Below are positions 1-8,421 of a DNA stretch of 64,000 bases, piece after piece (positions within the stretch are counted from its first letter, which is position 1; each line of letters opens with the position of its first letter). The DNA lies in the NCBI GenBank assembly GCA_014804755.1, contig JAAUZE010000022.1, positions 62,001 to 126,000 of the forward strand. The letters run 5' to 3'. Made by a program: the position numbers and the translations under genes. Below the pieces are notes generated by a model, which saw only the letters and a list, made by a program, of their open reading frames with translations, ran no database searches and was not told where the DNA came from. This DNA comes from Lachnospiraceae bacterium (GTDB lineage Bacteria > Bacillota > Clostridia > Lachnospirales > Lachnospiraceae).

Positions 1-100
1 AGGCGAGGGACCCGAGGCGCTCATGAGATCGATCGAGAGGAAGCGGGAGCTGGAAGAACTGCGGAAAGTGCATATTTCCCTAAAATCAGGCTCAGAATAA
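1..100 (+). CDS. dnaG: DNA primase, C-terminal fragment (5' end outside window)
   Basis: Frame 2 is open from the window edge to TAA at 98-100. It encodes about 32 residues ending in a charged helix followed by a short HISLKSG-type tail. An amphipathic RKRELEEL helix near the end is what the C-terminus of clostridial DnaG looks like. The position, immediately upstream of rpoD in the same direction, matches the conserved primase-sigma factor macromolecular synthesis operon. The fragment is too short for a domain-level identification, so the call rests mainly on context. Confidence 0.6.
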   Translation, partial: GEGPEALMRSIERKRELEELRKVHISLKSGSE

Positions 101-102
101 AA

Positions 103-173
103 AAGAACGCTTCGCGTTCTTTGTGAGATTTCGCTGACGCGAAACTCATTTAAAGAATCGCAAAGCGATTCTT
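103..173 (+). terminator. Three tandem hairpins between dnaG and rpoD
   Basis: Three stem-loops follow each other. The first is AAGAACGC/GCGTTCTT at 103-121 with a 3-nt loop. The second is an imperfect stem at 123-149 built on TTTCGC/GCGAAA. The third is AAGAATCGC/GCGATTCTT at 153-173. The first follows an A-run directly after the dnaG stop and ends in a short T-run, so it can act as a (weak) terminator or attenuator. A similar two-hairpin element lies at 11986-12036. Confidence 0.55.
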
Positions 174-235
174 CCGAGGATGCGAATATTTTTTTAATTA
201 TAAATTTTTGAATCTATGAAAGGACGGACATTCGA

Positions 236-1465
236 ATGGATGAAGCTTTACAGGCAAAGTTTGACGAGAAGATGAAAAATCTGTTAAGCCTTGCAAAGAA
301 AAAGAAAAATGTCTTGGAATATCAGGAGGTCATTCATTTTTTCTCTGATATGGCATTGGAGGAGGAACAGATCGATAAGGTTTTCGAGAAACTGGACGCA
401 AACGGCGTGGACATTTTGCGCATCACCGAGGAAGAAGATGACATTGATGAGGAGGAGATCACCCTCACGGACGAGGAGGTTGATCTGGAGAATATCGATC
501 TGAGCGTGCCGGATGGTATGAGCATTGAGGATCCCGTCAGAATGTACTTAAAAGAGATCGGTAAGGTGCCGCTCTTAAGCGCGGATGATGAGATTGCGCT
601 TGCACAGAAGATGGAGGACGGCGCCCAGGCGGCGGAGATCATTGAAGTGCTTAAGGAGGAGCTTGCCGAGACAAAGGACGCTGCCGAAAAAGAGGATTTA
701 GAGCGCAGGATCGCCGAACAGCAGGAATTGATCGACAGCGGCGAGGACGCCAAGAAGAAGCTTGCCGAGGCAAACCTTCGTCTGGTCGTCAGCATAGCAA
801 AGCGTTATGTCGGACGCGGAATGTTGTTTTTGGATTTGATCCAGGAGGGTAATTTAGGACTCATCAAGGCGGTTGAGAAATTTGATTACCGCAAGGGTTA
901 TAAGTTTTCTACCTATGCGACATGGTGGATCAGACAGGCCATCACAAGAGCGATCGCGGATCAGGCGCGAACCATCCGCATTCCTGTTCATATGGTAGAA
1001 ACGATCAACAAACTGATCCGTGTCAGCAGGCAGCTCCTTCAGGAGCTCGGACGTGAACCGACCCCGGAGGAGATCGCCAAGGAGCTGAATATGCCGGAGG
1101 ATCGTGTGCGCGAAATCCTAAAGATCTCGCAGGAACCGGTATCCATGGAAACACCGATCGGCGAGGAGGAGGACTCCCACCTGGGCGATTTCATTCAGGA
1201 TGATAATGTCCCTGTTCCCGCGGACGCGGCGGCATTTTCTCTGTTAAAAGAGCAGCTCGGCGAAGTGCTCGGAACGCTGACGGAGCGGGAACAGAAGGTG
1301 TTAAAGCTCCGGTTTGGCTTGGACGACGGCAGAGCGCGTACCTTGGAGGAAGTCGGAAAAGAGTTTAACGTGACGAGAGAGCGTATCCGGCAGATCGAGG
1401 CGAAAGCGCTCCGCAAGCTGCGCCATCCGAGCAGAAGCCGCAAGCTGAAGGATTACTTGGATTGA
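236..1465 (+). CDS. rpoD: RNA polymerase primary sigma factor (sigma-70/SigA)
   Basis: Housekeeping sigma factor that directs core RNA polymerase to -10/-35 promoters. The 409 residues contain an acidic region 1.1, region 1.2 ([11 protein letters not shown] near residue 98), region 2 ([14 protein letters not shown], then [17 protein letters not shown] for -10 recognition and melting, from about residue 181), region 3, and region 4 with the helix-turn-helix [20 protein letters not shown] near residue 380 for -35 recognition. The length is usual for Bacillota SigA, which lacks the long insertion of gammaproteobacterial RpoD. ATG at 236 is preceded by GAAAGGA. It sits downstream of the primase gene, and its stop overlaps the start of trmK, so it is probably translationally coupled to it. 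Confidence 0.97.
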   Translation: MDEALQAKFDEKMKNLLSLAKKKKNVLEYQEVIHFFSDMALEEEQIDKVFEKLDANGVDILRITEEEDDIDEEEITLTDEEVDLENIDLSVPDGMSIEDPVRMYLKEIGKVPLLSADDEIALAQKMEDGAQAAEIIEVLKEELAETKDAAEKEDLERRIAEQQELIDSGEDAKKKLAEANLRLVVSIAKRYVGRGMLFLDLIQEGNLGLIKAVEKFDYRKGYKFSTYATWWIRQAITRAIADQARTIRIPVHMVETINKLIRVSRQLLQELGREPTPEEIAKELNMPEDRVREILKISQEPVSMETPIGEEEDSHLGDFIQDDNVPVPADAAAFSLLKEQLGEVLGTLTEREQKVLKLRFGLDDGRARTLEEVGKEFNVTRERIRQIEAKALRKLRHPSRSRKLKDYLD

Positions 1466-2295
1466 GCGCGAAAGAGCCGGCGCTGTCGGAGCGCATGAAG
1501 CATGTATTGATGCTTGTTTCCCCTCATAAGGCAGTCGCGGACGTCGGATGTGACCACGGTTATATGGCGATTGAACTGATCCGGTCGGGAAAGGCGGGGC
1601 GCGTCATTGCCATGGACATTCACGAGGGACCGCTTGCACGGGCAAGGGCGAATCTGACTGCATACGGACTTTGCGATGAGATTGAGACGAGACGAAGTGA
1701 CGGGATGGAGGCGCTTTGCCGGGGTGAGGTGCAGGGCGTGATCTGCGCAGGAATGGGCGGAAAAACGATATGCGGGATTATGGAGCGAAGTCGTCTGCTC
1801 GTACGGGAACTGGATGAACTGGTGCTACAGCCGCAGTCCGAGTTACATATGGTAAGAGGCTATTTGCGGGAAAACGGATTTCTCATTGCGGCGGAGGACA
1901 TGGTATCGGAGGACGGGAAATTCTATCCGATGATGCGGGTGATTCCTGTGCGTGGCGCGGAAAAGGAATGCGCAGAGGTAAGGATGGGCATTTCCGGCGA
2001 AAAAGAACTGTGCGGCGTGGAAAAGAAAGTGCCGGGCAGTATGGAGACGGAGAAGGAGAATGCCGAAGCAGGCGCACAAAGACAGCGTGTGGAAGACAAG
2101 TACGGACCGTGCCTGCTTGCCGAAGGACATCCCGTGCTGCGGCAATATCTGCAAAAAGAGAGAGCAGTCTGCGAGGAGGTTTTGCGGAATCTGTCGCAGA
2201 CCGACACGGAAAGAGGCTTATCGCGCAGGGAAGAACTGTCGCAGCGGCTTTCTGATATTGCGATCGCGGAGGAAATCTGTGCGCAGCGCTTATGA
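1462..2295 (+). CDS. trmK: tRNA (adenine(22)-N1)-methyltransferase TrmK
   Basis: SAM-dependent methyltransferase predicted to make m1A22 in tRNA (YqfN/TrmK family). The Rossmann motif DVGCDHGY lies at residues 27-34, an MD-acidic motif follows strand 2, and GMGG (near residue 96) matches the family's catalytic region. The N-terminal opening LSERMKHVL is typical. The start chosen is TTG at 1462, overlapping the rpoD TGA by 4 nt (TTGA); ATG at 1495 would lose the first conserved helix. The C-terminal third is rich in Glu, Lys and Arg and probably helical, making the 277-residue protein somewhat longer than many TrmK proteins. The gene order rpoD-trmK-Nif3 is conserved in Bacillota. Confidence 0.9.
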   Translation: MSAKEPALSERMKHVLMLVSPHKAVADVGCDHGYMAIELIRSGKAGRVIAMDIHEGPLARARANLTAYGLCDEIETRRSDGMEALCRGEVQGVICAGMGGKTICGIMERSRLLVRELDELVLQPQSELHMVRGYLRENGFLIAAEDMVSEDGKFYPMMRVIPVRGAEKECAEVRMGISGEKELCGVEKKVPGSMETEKENAEAGAQRQRVEDKYGPCLLAEGHPVLRQYLQKERAVCEEVLRNLSQTDTERGLSRREELSQRLSDIAIAEEICAQRL

Positions 2296-2384
2296 TAATG
2301 GCGAAAAAGATTACAATCAATTTTTCCGTATAGGAAATTGTGTACATGTGTGTTTTGCAGGATCTCGTGCAGGAGGTGTGCCGG

Positions 2385-3167
2385 ATGAGATGCAGTGAGT
2401 TAATTGCGAGACTGGAAGAATTAGCGCCTCCGCATTATGCGGAGGAATGGGATAATGTGGGGCTGCTTGCGGGCAGAAGGGATAAGGAGATTAAAAAGAT
2501 CATGGTAGCGGTGGATGCGACGAGCGATGTGATCGAGCAGGCTCATCTGGCCCGAGCAGATCTTCTTTTAACACATCATCCGCTGTTGTTTCGCGCGCAA
2601 AAACAAATATGCGGCGATGACTTTATCGGAAAACGCCTGCTGCGCCTCATACAGAGCGATATTTGTTATTATGCCATGCACACGAATTTCGACGTCATGG
2701 GGATGGCGGATGCGGCGGCGGACGAGCTGGGATTAAAAAATCCGGGCGTGCTGAAGGTGACCTGCGAGGATGAGATTTCCTGCGAGGGGATCGGCAGATA
2801 CGGGAAGCTGCCGAGTGTAATGACGCTTGCCGAATGCGCGGAATATGTAAAAACGGCATTTGCTCTGCCCGAAGTGGCGGTCTATGGCGATTTGGACCGT
2901 ATGGTGGAAGTCATGGCGGTGCTTCCGGGTTCCGGAGGGGATGAGATCGCGGATGCGCTGCGCGTGGGGGCGGACGTATATCTGACAGGGGATGTTTCCC
3001 ACCATGACGGGATTGACGCCATGGAGCAGGGGTTATCCGTGATCGATGCAGGACATTTCGGTTTGGAAAAATTATTTACCACTTATATGAGAGATTATTT
3101 TTTCAGGGAGCTTCCGGAACTCGTGCTTTTAGAAGCAGAGGAGAAAGCACCGTTTCAGATGATATAG
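2385..3167 (+). CDS. Nif3-like dinuclear metal centre protein (YqfO/DUF34 family)
   Basis: NIF3/YqfO family protein, a toroidal hexamer with a two-metal site per subunit in known structures; its biological role is unsettled, with GTP cyclohydrolase I type 2 activity claimed for some members. The opening WDNVGLLAG, the metal-site THHPLLF (H64, H65), MHTNFDV, YLTGDVSHHD and DAGHFGLE are all present. I chose ATG at 2385 because AGGAGGTG at 2371-2378 lies 6 nt upstream; an in-frame GTG at 2340 would add 15 unsupported residues. At 260 residues it is the short form, without the inserted PII-like domain. It lies immediately downstream of trmK, its usual neighbour in Bacillota. Confidence 0.9.
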   Translation: MRCSELIARLEELAPPHYAEEWDNVGLLAGRRDKEIKKIMVAVDATSDVIEQAHLARADLLLTHHPLLFRAQKQICGDDFIGKRLLRLIQSDICYYAMHTNFDVMGMADAAADELGLKNPGVLKVTCEDEISCEGIGRYGKLPSVMTLAECAEYVKTAFALPEVAVYGDLDRMVEVMAVLPGSGGDEIADALRVGADVYLTGDVSHHDGIDAMEQGLSVIDAGHFGLEKLFTTYMRDYFFRELPELVLLEAEEKAPFQMI

Positions 3168-3212
3168 TGTTATCGGATAAAAAACAATCTGATGAAAAGA
3201 AAGGGGCGCGTT

Positions 3213-6110
3213 ATGGTTATGAATCCACAGTATCATTCGGCTTACGGGGGAGCGTCGGCGACGCAGAATATGCCGTATGGAGTGAATGCGCCATACGGAC
3301 AGAACGCGCCGTATGGGATGAATCAACCATATGAACAGAACGCGCCGTACGGGATGAATCAGCCATACGGACAGAACGCGCCGTACGGGATGAATCAACC
3401 ATACGGACAGAACGCGCCGTACGGAATGAATCAGCCGTATGAACAGAACGCGCCGTATGGGATGAATCAACCATATGAACAGAACGCGCCGTACGGGATG
3501 AATCAACCATATGAACAGAACGCGCCGTACGGGATGAATCAACCATACGGACAGAATGCGCCGTACGGGATGAATCAGCCATATGAACAGAACGCGCCGT
3601 ACGGAATGAATCAACCATACGGACAGAACGCGCCGTACGGAATGAATCAACCATACGGACAGAATGCGCCGTACGGGATGAATCAGCCATACGGACAGAA
3701 CGCGCCGTACGGAGTAAATCCGCCTTATGAGATTGCTCCGGTTTATGGAGCGAATCTGCCCTGTGAAGTGAATCCGCCGTTCGGAGGCGCGGCGTCCCAT
3801 GGCCTGCCCGCCGTATATACTCCGACGTGGCAGCAGGGGGTGATTGAACCGTATCAGAGTCCCTATCGCTTTATGCCGAACAATCCAAAGCATATGGAAG
3901 GCGGAGCGAAAGAAGGAATCAATCAGCTATTATGGTTTAGTATCGCAGGCATTCTGATCGCGGCTTTTCTTGCCATTATGATCGGCATTGCGATTCATGA
4001 CGATGGAACGGGGATGAACGTGTCGGAGGCGTTTTCCTCATGGATAGCCGGCTTCTCAGATAAGGAGGAGGGCGGGGAGGAGAATCCGCCTACGGTCAGC
4101 TTTCTGACTGAGAGCTCTGAAACGATCAGAGGAGACCTGTTTGCTGTCGGGGAGGACGGTTCTGTTTTTGTCCGTACGGAATACGGCGTCTGCCGTGTTG
4201 CAAAAAACGGAGACGGATATGAGTATAACGGGTGGGCTGCGGAGCTTGCACCGGATGTTACTGTCCGTTCCATGGCAGTCTATGGCGATTATCTGTATCT
4301 TGCATGCGGTGAGAACGGAATTTACAGGGTGAACACCGCGCGCAGCAATACGTTGACACAGATCATAGATGACAATGTGTGGTCCTTTGTGATCGCGGAG
4401 GATCATCTTTTTTATATTTCTATGGATCATGTGGAACCGGGTTATGACGATTCGTATACGGATTCTTGGGGGAAACTGTATATAGCCGGATTAAACGGCA
4501 AAGGACAACGGTCGCTTAACGAGAAGGTGCTTTGTAATTCCAAATACTTAAGCAGCGCCGATTTTGTATATGTGGACGGGTATCTGTATTATTTTGATCA
4601 GGATGAGAACCTAAAGCGGATGCGCGCTGACGGAACAGGCAGCCGCGTGGTCGTGGAGCGGGAGAGGCAGAAGCCTTCTTTTTCCAGCTGCGGGCTGTAT
4701 GAAAACGGCGGCATTCTGTATCTGCCGTCACAAAACGGGGGCATTTATTCTTATGATGCGGAAACGGATAAATTGAAAAAAATAACGGATGTCACTATAT
4801 CCCCCCGTTCCCCGATTTTGTTTGTGGGAAATGCGCTGCTTTACAAGGAGGAAACGGAGTGCGTATGGCACCGGATCAAAGACGGGCAGGATACCGTTTA
4901 TGAGAGCCCGTTCAATGATGCGGCGCTTTGGATGCAGGCGGTCGGGACCGGAGAATTGTTTGCGTTCCATGAACCAAACGATTATTATGCTGTTTCTTTT
5001 TGGGACGGGAATATCCGCGCGGAAGCGTTACTTGCAATAGACGATGAAACAATGCCGGAGGTGGACATCGAGGAAGAGCAGACTTTTCTGTTTCAGGGCA
5101 CCGTGCAGGAGGACTGCCGTGCGGCGCGTTTTGTCTATGCCGGACCGAATGGGGATTCCGTGTATGAGCGCTATGTCATTTTTGTGTATTCCGGACATAA
5201 CTATAATATATCCGGGGAATCTGTAGGTCCTCTTTTCTGGACTTATACGGATGAGGACGGGGAGCATACCGAGCTATTGGTGGAAGGTGATGTTGGTACG
5301 TTCTTTGTCGAAAATGACGATCTCTATTATACGTTGTGGGATGAGGAGTCGGAGAGCTATGCCCTGTTTTATCAATGCCTCGACGACCATGAAGAAGAGC
5401 CGGAGGGATGTCTGATTGCCGGGGGAATGAAGAAAGACTTTGCATACGATGCCGGTATGATCTATTATGTGACGGAAGACGACGGGAACCTGTATCGGTA
5501 TATTTTGTGGAGCAGAGAAAGTGAGCGGATCAGCGGGGACAAAGTCGGATGCTATGATATTTATAATGGGATGATTTATTATGAAAACCTTTCCGATTCA
5601 ACGATTTGGAAGATGCGGCTGGATGGGACACAGGAAGAGGAAATCGATGCGCCCTTTGATTGCGGGGAAACCTTGTGGCAGTTGAAGGTATGTCCGTATG
5701 GCGGCAGCATTTATCTGGCAGTCATCATGGATGGATACGATGAATACCGCGGAAACAGCATGTGCCTGTTTGCGGTGGACGGTCAGATGGAGCTCTTTTT
5801 CGGTGATGACTTTGGGAATTTTGACAGAAGGCAGACGCTTTATTACAGGGACAACCTTTTATATTATTCCTCAAGTGTCGCTTATGAAGTCCGTGTATTT
5901 GATTTTGAAGAATATTTTGACGGCGGCGGAAGCGGTATCCGTGCGAATTCTTACGATACGGTTCTCTGTGAGGAAAATATGAATACCTTTGCGTTGACGG
6001 ATGAGTTTGTTTACGTGCAGCTGTATCTGGATCAAGATATCATTGCGGTGTATGACAGGGAGACGGGCGAACTGGTGGAGGAGATTGATTGCAGTGATTT
6101 TCCGCTATAA
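3213..6110 (+). CDS. Membrane-anchored protein with PYGMNQ repeats and DUF5050-like beta-propeller ectodomain
   Basis: Unnamed protein of about 965 residues. An N-terminal Pro/Tyr/Gly/Asn-rich tract carries eleven perfect copies of NAPYGMNQPY(E/G)Q. A single hydrophobic segment follows at about residues 239-262 (LLWFSIAGILIAAFLAIMIG). The remaining 700 residues consist of short repeated beta-strand units such as GDYLYLACGENGIYRVN, DGYLYYFDQDENLKRMRADG and NGMIYYENLSDSTIWKMRLDG. Those units resemble DUF5050 or low-density-lipoprotein-receptor-like propeller repeats common in Lachnospiraceae. The topology implied is a cytoplasmic repeat tract and an extracytoplasmic propeller. AAAGAAAGGGG at 3196-3205 supports ATG 3213 over ATG 3192. 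Function unknown; sensor or wall-associated scaffold are possibilities only. Confidence 0.8.
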   Translation: MVMNPQYHSAYGGASATQNMPYGVNAPYGQNAPYGMNQPYEQNAPYGMNQPYGQNAPYGMNQPYGQNAPYGMNQPYEQNAPYGMNQPYEQNAPYGMNQPYEQNAPYGMNQPYGQNAPYGMNQPYEQNAPYGMNQPYGQNAPYGMNQPYGQNAPYGMNQPYGQNAPYGVNPPYEIAPVYGANLPCEVNPPFGGAASHGLPAVYTPTWQQGVIEPYQSPYRFMPNNPKHMEGGAKEGINQLLWFSIAGILIAAFLAIMIGIAIHDDGTGMNVSEAFSSWIAGFSDKEEGGEENPPTVSFLTESSETIRGDLFAVGEDGSVFVRTEYGVCRVAKNGDGYEYNGWAAELAPDVTVRSMAVYGDYLYLACGENGIYRVNTARSNTLTQIIDDNVWSFVIAEDHLFYISMDHVEPGYDDSYTDSWGKLYIAGLNGKGQRSLNEKVLCNSKYLSSADFVYVDGYLYYFDQDENLKRMRADGTGSRVVVERERQKPSFSSCGLYENGGILYLPSQNGGIYSYDAETDKLKKITDVTISPRSPILFVGNALLYKEETECVWHRIKDGQDTVYESPFNDAALWMQAVGTGELFAFHEPNDYYAVSFWDGNIRAEALLAIDDETMPEVDIEEEQTFLFQGTVQEDCRAARFVYAGPNGDSVYERYVIFVYSGHNYNISGESVGPLFWTYTDEDGEHTELLVEGDVGTFFVENDDLYYTLWDEESESYALFYQCLDDHEEEPEGCLIAGGMKKDFAYDAGMIYYVTEDDGNLYRYILWSRESERISGDKVGCYDIYNGMIYYENLSDSTIWKMRLDGTQEEEIDAPFDCGETLWQLKVCPYGGSIYLAVIMDGYDEYRGNSMCLFAVDGQMELFFGDDFGNFDRRQTLYYRDNLLYYSSSVAYEVRVFDFEEYFDGGGSGIRANSYDTVLCEENMNTFALTDEFVYVQLYLDQDIIAVYDRETGELVEEIDCSDFPL
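3303..3698 (+). repeat. Eleven 36-bp in-frame tandem repeats
   Basis: Eleven consecutive 36-bp units each encode NAPYGMNQPY followed by EQ or GQ, with degenerate half units on both sides. The units differ mainly at wobble positions (CCGTAC/CCGTAT, CAACCA/CAGCCA) and at the E/G codon. Near identity at DNA level indicates recent expansion, so repeat number is likely to vary between strains. Confidence 0.95.
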
Positions 6111-6116
6111 AAAAAT

Positions 6117-6145
6117 TTGACTATATTAAAGCCATATGCTATTTT
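6117..6145 (+). promoter_or_regulatory. Sigma-A promoter of rnpB
   Basis: TTGACT at 6117-6122, a 17-nt spacer, and TATTTT at 6140-6145, placed about 40 nt before the mature 5' end of RNase P RNA and only a few bases after the preceding stop codon. Transcription would begin near 6152. Confidence 0.7.
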
Positions 6146-6187
6146 ATGAAGTAGAGTTGCGAACACGCGAGGCTTACGCAAACTCTT

Positions 6188-6542
6188 TTGTAAGCAGAAT
6201 GAACAATCGCGGCTGCATTCTTGCAGGTGAGGAAAGTCCGGGCTTCACAGGGCAGGATGCCGGATAACGTCCGGTGGAGGTGACTCTAAGGAAAGTGCAA
6301 CAGAAATATACCGCCGTTCGGAGCGAAAGCCCCGTTCCGGTAAGGGTGGAAAGGCAGTGTAAGAGACTACCGTGTGGCTGGTAACAGCCATAGCCATGTA
6401 AACCCCATCCGAAGCAAGACCAAATAGAAAGCCATAGACTTGCCCGGTCTGCTTTCAGGTAGGTCGCTTGAGGCTGTCGGTAACGGCAGTCCTAGATAGA
6501 TGATTGTTCTCGACATAACCCGGCTTATAGTTCTGCTTACTT
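6188..6542 (+). ncRNA. rnpB: RNase P RNA, bacterial type A
   Basis: Catalytic RNA of ribonuclease P, which trims the 5' leader from precursor tRNAs. The conserved P4 strand GAGGAAAGTCCGGGCT, the GGATGCCGGATAACGTCCGG region, CAGAAATATACCGCC, AAGGGTGGAAAGGC and the 3' ATAACCCGGCTTATAG are all present in order. Helix P1 is formed by GTAAGCAGA at 6190-6198 with TCTGCTTAC at 6532-6540, which sets the ends to within a few bases. The ancestral type A pattern fits Lachnospiraceae rather than Bacillales type B. A further hairpin (GAGTTGCG with CGCAAACTC) lies in the likely precursor 5' leader. Confidence 0.95.
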
Positions 6543-6550
6543 AAAATGCA

Positions 6551-6581
6551 AAGAGAGCTGCGCGCGAGCGGAGTTCTTTTT
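6551..6581 (+). terminator. Rho-independent terminator of rnpB
   Basis: A stem GAGCTGCGC/GCGGAGTTC with one mismatch and a GCGA loop is followed by TTTTT, immediately after the 3' end of rnpB. Confidence 0.7.
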
Positions 6582-6668
6582 GTATTCATAGGGAAAATGC
6601 GAATCGTTTTATTGTATGCAATGAGGTAGATACCGATTAACACAAAAACGAAAAAGGAGGAGATGACA

Positions 6669-7643
6669 ATGTGTACCTGTATCGTAATGGGAAAAAATCA
6701 TCGTTATTTTGGAAGAACCTTAGATTATGAATGTCGCTTCGGAGAAAGTGCTGCGATCACGCCGAGAAATTATCCGTTCTCACTCAAAAACGGTTCGGCG
6801 ATCCGCACGCGATATGCCATGAACGGTATGGCGACGGTCGTGGGCGACTATCCGCTATATGCGGAGGCGGTCAACGAAAAAGGCTTGGCGATGGCGGGAT
6901 TAAATTTCCCGGGAAGCGCGGTCTATTTTGAGCCGGATGAGGGAAAACTGAACCTTACGCCTTTTGAGCTGATCCCATGGTTTTTGGGACAGTGCGAGAC
7001 AGCAGCGCAGGTGCGGGAGTGCCTTCCGGGGCTGGTCATCACGAATGTGCCGTTTTCCGAAAAGCTGCCGCTTAGCTGGCTTCATTGGATGATATCCGAC
7101 AAAAATGAGTGCATTGTGATAGAGCAGACGAACGAGGGCTTGCGATGGTATGAAAATCCGACCGGTGTGATGACGAATAATCCGCCGTTTCCGTTTCAGA
7201 TGATGAACCTTCGGAATTATCTGAATCTTTCGCCGAACGATCCGGTCAACCGCTTTTCTGACCGACTCACACTGTTGCCGTACGGGCGGGGGATGGGCGC
7301 GATCGGTCTGCCCGGAGATAACTCCCCTGAATCCAGATTTGTGCGGGCAGCGTTCAACAAGCTCAATTCCGAATGCGCGGAGGATGAGATCAGCTGTGTG
7401 ACACAGTTTTTCCATGTGCTGGAATCGGTTTCGCTCGTGCGCGGAGCGACGATCACGGAGGACGGAAAGCCGGATATCACGAACTATAGCTGCTGCGTGG
7501 ATACGGAGAGCGGAACCTATTATTACAGGACGTATACGAACAGCCAGATCACGGCGGTCAAAATGACCGAGAAGGAAAAAAATGCCGCAGCGCTGATCAA
7601 TATTCCGCTTGTGGAAGAACAACAAATATATTATGTAAACTAG
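6669..7643 (+). CDS. Choloylglycine hydrolase family protein (bile salt hydrolase / penicillin V acylase-like)
   Basis: N-terminal nucleophile amidohydrolase of the Ntn_CGH family, which cleaves linear amides such as conjugated bile salts or penicillin V. Removal of the initiator Met would expose Cys2 (MCTC), the catalytic nucleophile, which decides the start: ATG 6669 with GGAGG 8 nt upstream, not ATG 6663. Other expected active-site positions are visible: R16 and D19 in GRTLDYE, Asn in AGLNFPG, Asn in MTNNP and Arg in SRFVRA. At 324 residues it has the normal family length. There is no signal peptide, so it is predicted cytoplasmic. Bile-salt versus penicillin or N-acyl substrate preference cannot be read from the sequence with confidence. 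Confidence 0.9.
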   Translation: MCTCIVMGKNHRYFGRTLDYECRFGESAAITPRNYPFSLKNGSAIRTRYAMNGMATVVGDYPLYAEAVNEKGLAMAGLNFPGSAVYFEPDEGKLNLTPFELIPWFLGQCETAAQVRECLPGLVITNVPFSEKLPLSWLHWMISDKNECIVIEQTNEGLRWYENPTGVMTNNPPFPFQMMNLRNYLNLSPNDPVNRFSDRLTLLPYGRGMGAIGLPGDNSPESRFVRAAFNKLNSECAEDEISCVTQFFHVLESVSLVRGATITEDGKPDITNYSCCVDTESGTYYYRTYTNSQITAVKMTEKEKNAAALINIPLVEEQQIYYVN

Positions 7644-7691
7644 AGTTATGTAAACTGAAAAAAAGCAGCGAAGCAAATGGAGGACAGGGAA

Positions 7692-7730
7692 GAAGACGAT
7701 GACCGACTTTTTTAGTCAATCATCGTCTTC
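7692..7730. terminator. Perfect inverted repeat between convergent genes
   Basis: GAAGACGATGA at 7692-7702 and its exact reverse complement at 7720-7730 flank a 17-nt loop containing a T-run. The right arm is inside the last codons and stop of the NUDIX gene. It probably serves as a bidirectional terminator for the two converging genes. Confidence 0.6.
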
Positions 7731-8335
7731 CAGTGTTCTGCATGGCAGGCATCGAAGCACATCCGTATCTGCTCCGCTGTCGTTTTTTCACCCGCGAGGG
7801 GAGAGGGCAGCTCCGACAGATCGAAATAGCGGCTTTCCGTCGTCTCTACATTGGGACAAAAGGCGCCGCCGACGGCGGAGCAGAGAACAAACACCTTGCA
7901 GATTTTATAGGCATACCGGGGCAGATTGTGCTTATCCCGATCCTGCACGGCGATGACCTGCTCCACAGTCACGTCTAGGCCTGCTTCTTCCTTTACCTCT
8001 TTGATGGCGCTTTCCCTTACCGAAGTATCCGCATCCACCCATCCGCCGGGCAGGGACCATGTGCCGTTTGCCTCTTTGACCAAAAGGATTTTTTCACCGC
8101 TGAAAATGGCGGCGCGCACATCCAGCTTCGGCGTCTGATAGCCGGTCTCATTGCAGAACAGGTCTTTCACCTTCTCCAAAGGAATATCCGTCTGTTCGCT
8201 CATCATCTCGGCGGCGATATTGCGTATGTTCTCGTAACGCTCTAAGTCATAGGGATCTTTTCCGTAAAACAGACCGGCCTGCGCAATGCTTTGTAAAGAA
8301 ACAGCCCATGTAAGCCACTTTTCTTTGCTGTCCAT
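7712..8335 (-). CDS. NUDIX hydrolase with N-terminal helical domain
   Basis: Predicted NUDIX pyrophosphohydrolase acting on a nucleoside diphosphate linked to another moiety. The Nudix box runs from about residue 97 to 119 (GGWVDADTSVRES, then KEVKEEAGL); the catalytic KEVKEE segment is a conservative variant of REVxEE. The first 65 residues are helical and match the N-terminal domain found in the ADP-ribose pyrophosphatase-like group (Hydrolase of X-linked nucleoside diphosphate, N-terminal). The 207-residue length fits that architecture. A GGAGG site lies just upstream on the - strand. It is transcribed divergently from the S41-like gene and converges on the choloylglycine hydrolase. Confidence 0.88.
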   Translation of the reverse strand: MDSKEKWLTWAVSLQSIAQAGLFYGKDPYDLERYENIRNIAAEMMSEQTDIPLEKVKDLFCNETGYQTPKLDVRAAIFSGEKILLVKEANGTWSLPGGWVDADTSVRESAIKEVKEEAGLDVTVEQVIAVQDRDKHNLPRYAYKICKVFVLCSAVGGAFCPNVETTESRYFDLSELPSPLAGEKTTAEQIRMCFDACHAEHWKTMID

Positions 8336-8361
8336 AGGGATCCACCTCCTGTCATCTTGCT

Positions 8362-8390
8362 TTGATCGACAAATTATTGTATCATAAAAT
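8362..8390 (+). promoter_or_regulatory. Candidate sigma-A promoter of the S41-like gene
   Basis: TTGATC at 8362-8367, a 17-nt spacer and TAAAAT at 8385-8390, about 30 nt before the ATG at 8422. It overlaps the probable promoter region of the divergent NUDIX gene. Confidence 0.5.
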
Positions 8391-8421
8391 ATAGCAGTTC
8401 AAAAGAGGCAGGAGAAAACGG

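Noticed and set aside
3303-3698. 36-bp regular repeats as a possible CRISPR array
   Set aside because: Repeats are directly contiguous with no spacers and are in frame within a good coding sequence.
3129-3893. Long - strand open frames rich in RRVLSVWLIH-type or SRTARSVHMVD-type repeats
   Set aside because: They are antisense shadows of the PYGMNQ repeat tract; no ribosome site, biased repeats derive entirely from the 36-bp unit.
6111-6187. Additional small gene or riboswitch before rnpB
   Set aside because: The stretch is explained by a promoter and a short precursor hairpin; no ORF or recognised motif.
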